Below, piece by piece: positions 60,053-64,000 of a stretch of DNA of 64,000 bases. A program made the translations under genes and the position numbers. The notes under the pieces are model-generated. The model had not been told where the DNA came from, ran no database searches, and saw only the letters and a program-made list of their open reading frames with translations. The stretch spans positions 1-64,000 of the forward strand of contig NZ_JBHVOS010000024.1 in NCBI RefSeq assembly GCF_042887685.1, given 5' to 3'. Numbering within the stretch: the stretch's first letter is position 1; every line of letters begins with the position of its first letter. The stretch comes from Oerskovia sp042887685. GTDB lineage: Bacteria; Actinomycetota; Actinomycetes; Actinomycetales; Cellulomonadaceae.

Positions 60053-60832
60053 CTACGCGAGCCCGGCCCCTTCGGCGGCCAGCGCCGCGGCCCCGACGAT
60101 CCCGGCTGCGTTGCGCAGCTTCGCGGGGATGATCGGTGCCTTGAGGTCGAGCAGCGGCAGGAAGTTCTCGTGGTGCTTGGAGATGCCGCCGCCGACCACG
60201 ATGAGGTCGGGCGAGAACAGCATCTCGACGACGTCGAAGTAGCGCTGGAGCCGTGCGGCCCACTCCTCCCAGGAGAGGTCCTCGCGGCTGCGGGCCGACT
60301 CCGCGGCCCGGGACTCGGCGTCGACCCCGTCGATCTCGAGGTGGCCCAGCTCGGTGTTGGGCACCAGGACGCCGTCGACGACGAGCGCGCTGCCGATGCC
60401 CGTGCCGAGGGTCGCGAGGAGCACGGTCCCGCGGGCGTCCTTCGCGGCGCCGTAGCGGACCTCGCCGATCCCGGCGGCGTCGGCGTCGTTGACGGCGACG
60501 ACGTGCCGACCGGTCTCGTTCTTGATGAGCGCGGGCAGGTCGACGCCCTTCCAGGACTTGTCGAGGTTCGCTATGAACCCGATCACGCCGTGGCGGATGG
60601 GCCCCGGGAACGCGACGCCGATGGGGACGTCGTGGGGCAGGTCGTACTCGTCGACGAGCTCCGCGATGACCTTGGCGACGGCCTCGGGGGTCGAGGGCTG
60701 CGGCGTCGGGATGCGGTGGCGCTCCTGGGCGAACTCGCCCGTGGAGAGGTCGACCGGAGCGCCCTTGATGCCGCTGCCGCCGACGTCGATCCCGAACGCG
60801 AGGCCGTGGTGGTGGTGTGAGTGCTTGCTCAT
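60053..60832 (-). CDS. ppgK: ROK-family polyphosphate/ATP glucokinase
   Basis: A 259-residue glucokinase of the PpgK type, which phosphorylates glucose with polyphosphate or ATP. The phosphate-binding DVGGSGIKGAPVD is at the N-terminus; ANLDKSWKGVDLP and VNDADAAGIGEVRYG carry substrate and catalytic residues (catalytic Asp in NDAD); LATLGTGIGSALV is the second phosphate loop. ATG 60832 overlaps the map stop by 4 nt. Fits with maltodextrin use at the other end of the window. Confidence 0.92.
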   Translation of the reverse strand: MSKHSHHHHGLAFGIDVGGSGIKGAPVDLSTGEFAQERHRIPTPQPSTPEAVAKVIAELVDEYDLPHDVPIGVAFPGPIRHGVIGFIANLDKSWKGVDLPALIKNETGRHVVAVNDADAAGIGEVRYGAAKDARGTVLLATLGTGIGSALVVDGVLVPNTELGHLEIDGVDAESRAAESARSREDLSWEEWAARLQRYFDVVEMLFSPDLIVVGGGISKHHENFLPLLDLKAPIIPAKLRNAAGIVGAAALAAEGAGLA

Positions 60833-61710
60833 GGCAGGGTCAGGATCTCCGCTCCGTCTTCGGTGACGACCAGGGTGTGCTCGAACTGGGCGGTCAACGA
60901 CCGGTCCGCGGTGACTACGGTCCACCCGTCGTCCCACGTCTGCCACTCGGGGCCGCCCAGCGTCAGCATGGGTTCGATGGTGAAGACCATCCCTGGTTCG
61001 ATGATGGTGTCGTGGTCGGGGGCCGCGTCGTAGTGCGGGATGACGAGGCCCGAGTGGAAGGCCTCCCCGACGCCGTGGCCGGTGTACTCGCGCACCACGC
61101 CGTACCCGTGGCGGTGCGCGTACTTCTCGATGACGCGACCCAGGACGTTGACCTCGCGCCCGGGGCGCACGGCCTTGACGGCCCGGTCGAGGGACTCGCG
61201 CGTGCGCTGCACGAGCAGCGCGGCCTCCTCGCTGATCTCGCCGACCGCGAAGGTCGCGTTGTTGTCGCCGTGGACGCCACCGATGTACGCGGTGATGTCG
61301 ACGTTGACGATGTCCCCCTCGACCATCTCGGTCGAGTCGGGGATGCCGTGGCACACGACCTCGTTGAGGGACGTGCACAGGGACTTGGGGAACCCGCGGT
61401 AGCCGAGCGTCGACGGGTAGGCGCCGTGGTCGAGGAGGAACTCGTGCCCGATCCGGTCGAGCTCGTCGGTGGTCACTCCGGGGGCGACGTGCATCCCGAC
61501 CTCGGCGAGGGCCTGGGCGGCGATGCGGCTCGCGACGCGGATCCGCTCGATCGTCTCGGGGGCCACGACGTCGTCGCCCGTGAAGGGCTGCGGGCCGGGC
61601 CGCCCGACGTACTCGGGCCGCGCGATCGAGCGCGGCACGGCGCGTGGCGGGGAGAGGGTCCCGGGGACCAGAGGTCCGCGCGGGGCGGTCAGGACGGGAG
61701 AACCGGGCAT
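60829..61710 (-). CDS. map: Type I methionine aminopeptidase
   Basis: Removes N-terminal Met after deformylation. The 293-residue protein has an N-terminal 40-residue extension (RPEYVGRPGPQPF typical of MapB) and all metal ligand regions: VNVDITAYIGGVHGDNN (two Asp), TGHGVGEAFH (His), FTIEPMLT (Glu) and the C-terminal AQFEHTLVV (Glu). TAGACT lies 6 nt before ATG 61710, so it is leaderless. Coupled to ppgK. Confidence 0.95.
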   Translation of the reverse strand: MPGSPVLTAPRGPLVPGTLSPPRAVPRSIARPEYVGRPGPQPFTGDDVVAPETIERIRVASRIAAQALAEVGMHVAPGVTTDELDRIGHEFLLDHGAYPSTLGYRGFPKSLCTSLNEVVCHGIPDSTEMVEGDIVNVDITAYIGGVHGDNNATFAVGEISEEAALLVQRTRESLDRAVKAVRPGREVNVLGRVIEKYAHRHGYGVVREYTGHGVGEAFHSGLVIPHYDAAPDHDTIIEPGMVFTIEPMLTLGGPEWQTWDDGWTVVTADRSLTAQFEHTLVVTEDGAEILTLP

Positions 61711-61716
61711 CGTGCC

Positions 61717-61722
61717 AGTCTA
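61717..61722 (-). promoter_or_regulatory. -10 element of map-ppgK (leaderless)
   Basis: TAGACT on the minus strand lies 6 nt before ATG 61710. Confidence 0.55.
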
Positions 61723-61808
61723 CGGAGGTGCGCGCGGCCGGGACGTCCATTCGCCCCGCGCGCCCGCCTGTCGCGCGCGAGGGCGCGTCGGTACGGCAGG
61801 ATCGTCCT

Positions 61809-62030
61809 ATGACCAAGGAACGATTCTCCGACGACGGTGACCCGGCGAGCGAAGACCAGTACTACTTCGACACGCGCACGGGCGAGGTGTCGAAGGGCCC
61901 GCAGTCGACGTGGTCGTCGCGCATGGGGCCGTACCCGACGCGTGAGGCGGCGGCCAAGGCGCTCGAGCTGGCGCGCGCCCGCTCCGAGGCGTGGGACGAG
62001 GAGGAGCGCGAGCGCGAGCAGGACCGGTGA
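61809..62030 (+). CDS. Small SPOR-like actinobacterial protein
   Basis: A 73-residue acidic protein: QYYFDTRTGEVSKGPQSTWS then RMGPYPTREAAAKALELARA, the pattern of the small SPOR-like proteins next to amidase genes in actinobacteria. Function is unknown; a link to cell-wall amidase is suggested by the overlap (GTGA) with the next gene. A CAGGAT hexamer lies 6 nt before the ATG. Confidence 0.75.
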   Translation: MTKERFSDDGDPASEDQYYFDTRTGEVSKGPQSTWSSRMGPYPTREAAAKALELARARSEAWDEEEREREQDR

Positions 62031-62941
62031 CTCCTCCCACCGGACGGGCAGGCCGGTGGGTCGCGGTCCTCGCGGTCCTGCTGGCAGGCCTGACGGTGGG
62101 CTGGCTGTCGTGGCTCGCGTTCGGCAGCGGTGACGCCCGTCCGGGCTCCTCGGCGAGCCTGACGGCGGCGCTCACCCCGGGCGCGTCCAGGTCGTCGCCG
62201 CCCGCCCCGGCGGGGTCCGAGGGGCCGTCGGCAGCGGCGGCAGCGTCTGGCGCTGCCACGCTCGCCGGCCTCACGGTCGCGCTCGACCCGGGGCACAACG
62301 GCGGCAACGCCGGCGCCCCGCGCGAGATCGGGGCTCTGGTCCCGGACGGGCGGGGCGGGACCAAGGCGTGCAACACGACGGGGACGTCGACCGACGACGG
62401 CTACCCGGAGCACGCGTTCGCGTGGGACGTCGTGGAGCGCACCGCTGCCTCGCTCGAGGCGTTGGGGGCTCGCGTCGTGCTCACACGCCCCGACGACGCG
62501 GGCGTGGGCCCGTGCGTCGACGTGCGCGGTGCGTTCGCCCAGGAGGTGGGGGCGGACGTCCTCGTGTCGGTGCACGCCAACGGGTCGGACGACCGGTCGG
62601 CCCGGGGGTTCTTCGTGATCGTCGCCGACCCCCCGCCCGTGGTCGAGCAGGATCCCGGGGAGCGGGAGGCGAACGCTGCCGCGAGCGAGTCCCTGGCCGG
62701 GGACATGGTCGAGGCGCTGTCCGTCGCGGGCTTCGCGCCCTCGTCGCTGTTCCCGGACGGGGTCTCGCGCCGTGCCGACCTCGCGACGCTCAACCTCGCC
62801 GAGCGCCCCGCGGTGCTGCTCGAGCTGGGAGAGATGCGCAACGCCGAGGAAGCGGCGGTCATGACGAGCGACGAGGGCCGTCAGCGGTACGCCGACGCGG
62901 TGACGGCGGGGGTCGTCGCATGGGTCGAGGGCGCGGCGTGA
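62027..62941 (+). CDS. N-acetylmuramoyl-L-alanine amidase (Amidase_3), membrane-anchored
   Basis: A 304-residue cell-wall hydrolase. An N-terminal hydrophobic segment (WVAVLAVLLAGLTVGWLSWL) anchors or exports it; an Ala/Pro/Ser linker leads to the Amidase_3 zinc domain: VALDPGHNGGN (His), EHAFAWDVVERTAA, LVSVHANGSD (His) and VLLELGEMRN (catalytic Glu). It cleaves septal peptidoglycan side chains in the family. GTG 62027 overlaps the SPOR-like gene stop, giving coupling. Confidence 0.88.
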   Translation: MTPPTGRAGRWVAVLAVLLAGLTVGWLSWLAFGSGDARPGSSASLTAALTPGASRSSPPAPAGSEGPSAAAAASGAATLAGLTVALDPGHNGGNAGAPREIGALVPDGRGGTKACNTTGTSTDDGYPEHAFAWDVVERTAASLEALGARVVLTRPDDAGVGPCVDVRGAFAQEVGADVLVSVHANGSDDRSARGFFVIVADPPPVVEQDPGEREANAAASESLAGDMVEALSVAGFAPSSLFPDGVSRRADLATLNLAERPAVLLELGEMRNAEEAAVMTSDEGRQRYADAVTAGVVAWVEGAA

Positions 62942-62989
62942 GGCGTCGTGCCCGGTCCCTGGACCGAGGACGCCCGACGGCGCCACGCA

Positions 62990-63013
62990 CCCGGGTGCAC
63001 CAGGGCACCCGGG
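62990..63013. terminator. Hairpin between amidase and panB
   Basis: CCCGGGTGC pairs with GCACCCGGG around 6 nt, between two convergent genes. Confidence 0.55.
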
Positions 63014-63041
63014 GCGCGCGACGACGTCGGGCGGGGGCGGG

Positions 63042-63884
63042 CTACTTCTCGAAGCTGTGCGCGGCGTCCGGGAACGTCCCGCCCTTGACCTCGGCCGCGT
63101 AGTCCTGCGCGGCCCGGCCCAGGGCTGCGCCGATCTCCGCGAACCGCTTGGCGAAGCGGGGCGACCACTCGGTCATGCCCGCGAGGTCGGTCCAGACGAG
63201 GACCTGGCCGTCGCACACGGGACCCGCCCCGATGCCGATGGTCGGGATGCGCACGATCTCGGTGACGCGCGCGGCGACCTCGACGGGGACCATCTCGAGG
63301 ACCACGGCCACGGCGCCCGCGTCGGTCACGGCGACGGCGTCCTCGCACAGGCGCTCGGCGGCGTCGTCCCCGCGGCCCTGCACGCGCGGCCCGCCCAGGA
63401 TGTTCTCCGACTGGGGCGTGAAGCCCAGGTGCGCGACGACGGGGATGCCCGCGTCGGTCAGCGCACGGATCTGCGCGGCCGAGCGGCGGCCGCCCTCGAG
63501 CTTGACCGCGTGCGCGCCGGTCTCCTTCATGATGCGCACGCCGGTCGCGAGGGCCTGCTCGGGCCCGGCCTCGTACGACCCGAACGGCAGGTCGACGATC
63601 ACGAGCGCGCGACGGGCGGCCCGGGCGACGCCGCGCGCGGCCGGGATCATGTCGTCGACCGTGACGGGCAGCGTGGTCTGGTGACCGTGCATGGTGTTCC
63701 CGATCGAGTCCCCGACGAGAAGCATGTCGATGCCCGCCTCGTCGAAGATGCGGGCGGTCACCGCGTCGTACGCGGTGAGCATGGTCAGCTTCTCGTGCCG
63801 CGCCTTGGCCTCCGCGAGGTGGTGGACGCGGAAGCGCTTGACGGGCGTGGCCGGGGTCTGGCCGGGCTGGGTGTGTGCGGACAT
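63042..63884 (-). CDS. panB: Ketopantoate hydroxymethyltransferase
   Basis: First step of pantothenate synthesis: adds a hydroxymethyl group from methylene-THF to alpha-ketoisovalerate. The 280-residue product has LTAYDAVTARIFDEAGID, LVGDSIGNTMHGH (metal site), KLEGG, VVAHLGFTPQS and VLEMVP, all typical. Complete; no other pan genes are visible. glnA often lies nearby in actinobacteria but would be outside the window. Confidence 0.95.
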   Translation of the reverse strand: MSAHTQPGQTPATPVKRFRVHHLAEAKARHEKLTMLTAYDAVTARIFDEAGIDMLLVGDSIGNTMHGHQTTLPVTVDDMIPAARGVARAARRALVIVDLPFGSYEAGPEQALATGVRIMKETGAHAVKLEGGRRSAAQIRALTDAGIPVVAHLGFTPQSENILGGPRVQGRGDDAAERLCEDAVAVTDAGAVAVVLEMVPVEVAARVTEIVRIPTIGIGAGPVCDGQVLVWTDLAGMTEWSPRFAKRFAEIGAALGRAAQDYAAEVKGGTFPDAAHSFEK

Positions 63885-64000
63885 GCTCTCGTCTCTCCAG
63901 GTCGTGCGGCCCGTCGGTGGTCGGTGGGCCGGTCGTTCGGGAAGCGGATGGTCGGTGTGCGACGGGCGCGGTACAGGCCGGGCGGACTACTCGGCCGGCT
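63885..64000. other. Window end upstream of panB
   Basis: No gene is visible in the last 116 nt. The sequence is G-rich with repeated GGTCGGTG-type words and ends before the next gene. Confidence 0.4.

Overview
The window is chromosomal DNA of a very GC-rich actinobacterium. The evidence is strong G/C bias at third codon positions, frequent GTG starts, TANNNT -10 boxes 6-7 nt before start codons, a WhiB protein, a FasR-type regulator beside fabD-fabH-acpP-fabF, homodimeric aceE, a polyphosphate-type glucokinase and an actinobacterial type A RNase P RNA. The gene families (DUF6318, DUF5819/HTTM, DUF3145, DUF3052) suggest Micrococcales, perhaps near Cellulomonas, Oerskovia or Cellulosimicrobium. 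That placement is inference.

Layout. 0-4.7 kb: maltose/maltodextrin permeases malF and malG with a GH13 glycosidase. 4.8-11.8 kb: dgt and dnaG, separated by an accessory block (siderophore-binding lipoprotein with an iron box, two AraC-type regulators, a VOC protein). 12-13.3 kb: small genes, tRNA-Asn and tRNA-Met. 13.3-19.2 kb: a reduced prophage at tRNA-Met. It has two lysis modules, WhiB, small early genes and a divergent repressor/ImmA switch, but no integrase, head or tail genes. A near-exact copy of the tRNA 3' end lies inside it at 15255-15279. 19.3-24.6 kb: cPSR-domain protein, DUF488, DUF1206, peptide deformylase, DUF3145 and a DUF5819-HTTM pair. 24.9-30 kb: fabD-fabH-acpP-fabF with fasR. 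30-35.1 kb: a TPR-like protein, aceE, DUF3052 and a peroxiredoxin.

35.5-46.8 kb: tRNA-Val and then the most interesting locus, five overlapping genes read as one unit: DUF4132, MoxR-type AAA+ ATPase, DUF5682, VWA protein and SWIM zinc-finger protein. The content matches the uncharacterised yehI-L-M-P-Q group of E. coli. A coherent machine is likely, but its substrate is unknown.

47-64 kb: secreted alpha-carbonic anhydrase, a family A DNA polymerase, Nif3, a zinc-ribbon coiled coil, then a 2.9-kb insert with repeats and two exported proteins, then RNase HI/phosphatase, yaaA, a tautomerase-like protein, rnpB, small membrane and regulatory proteins, ppgK-map, a SPOR-like protein, a cell-wall amidase and panB.

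Two dispersed intergenic repeat families recur: a palindrome of about 60 nt (four copies) and an element of about 28 nt (at least three copies). Many gene starts were set by the -10 hexamer lying 6-7 nt before the start codon, which implies widespread leaderless transcription.
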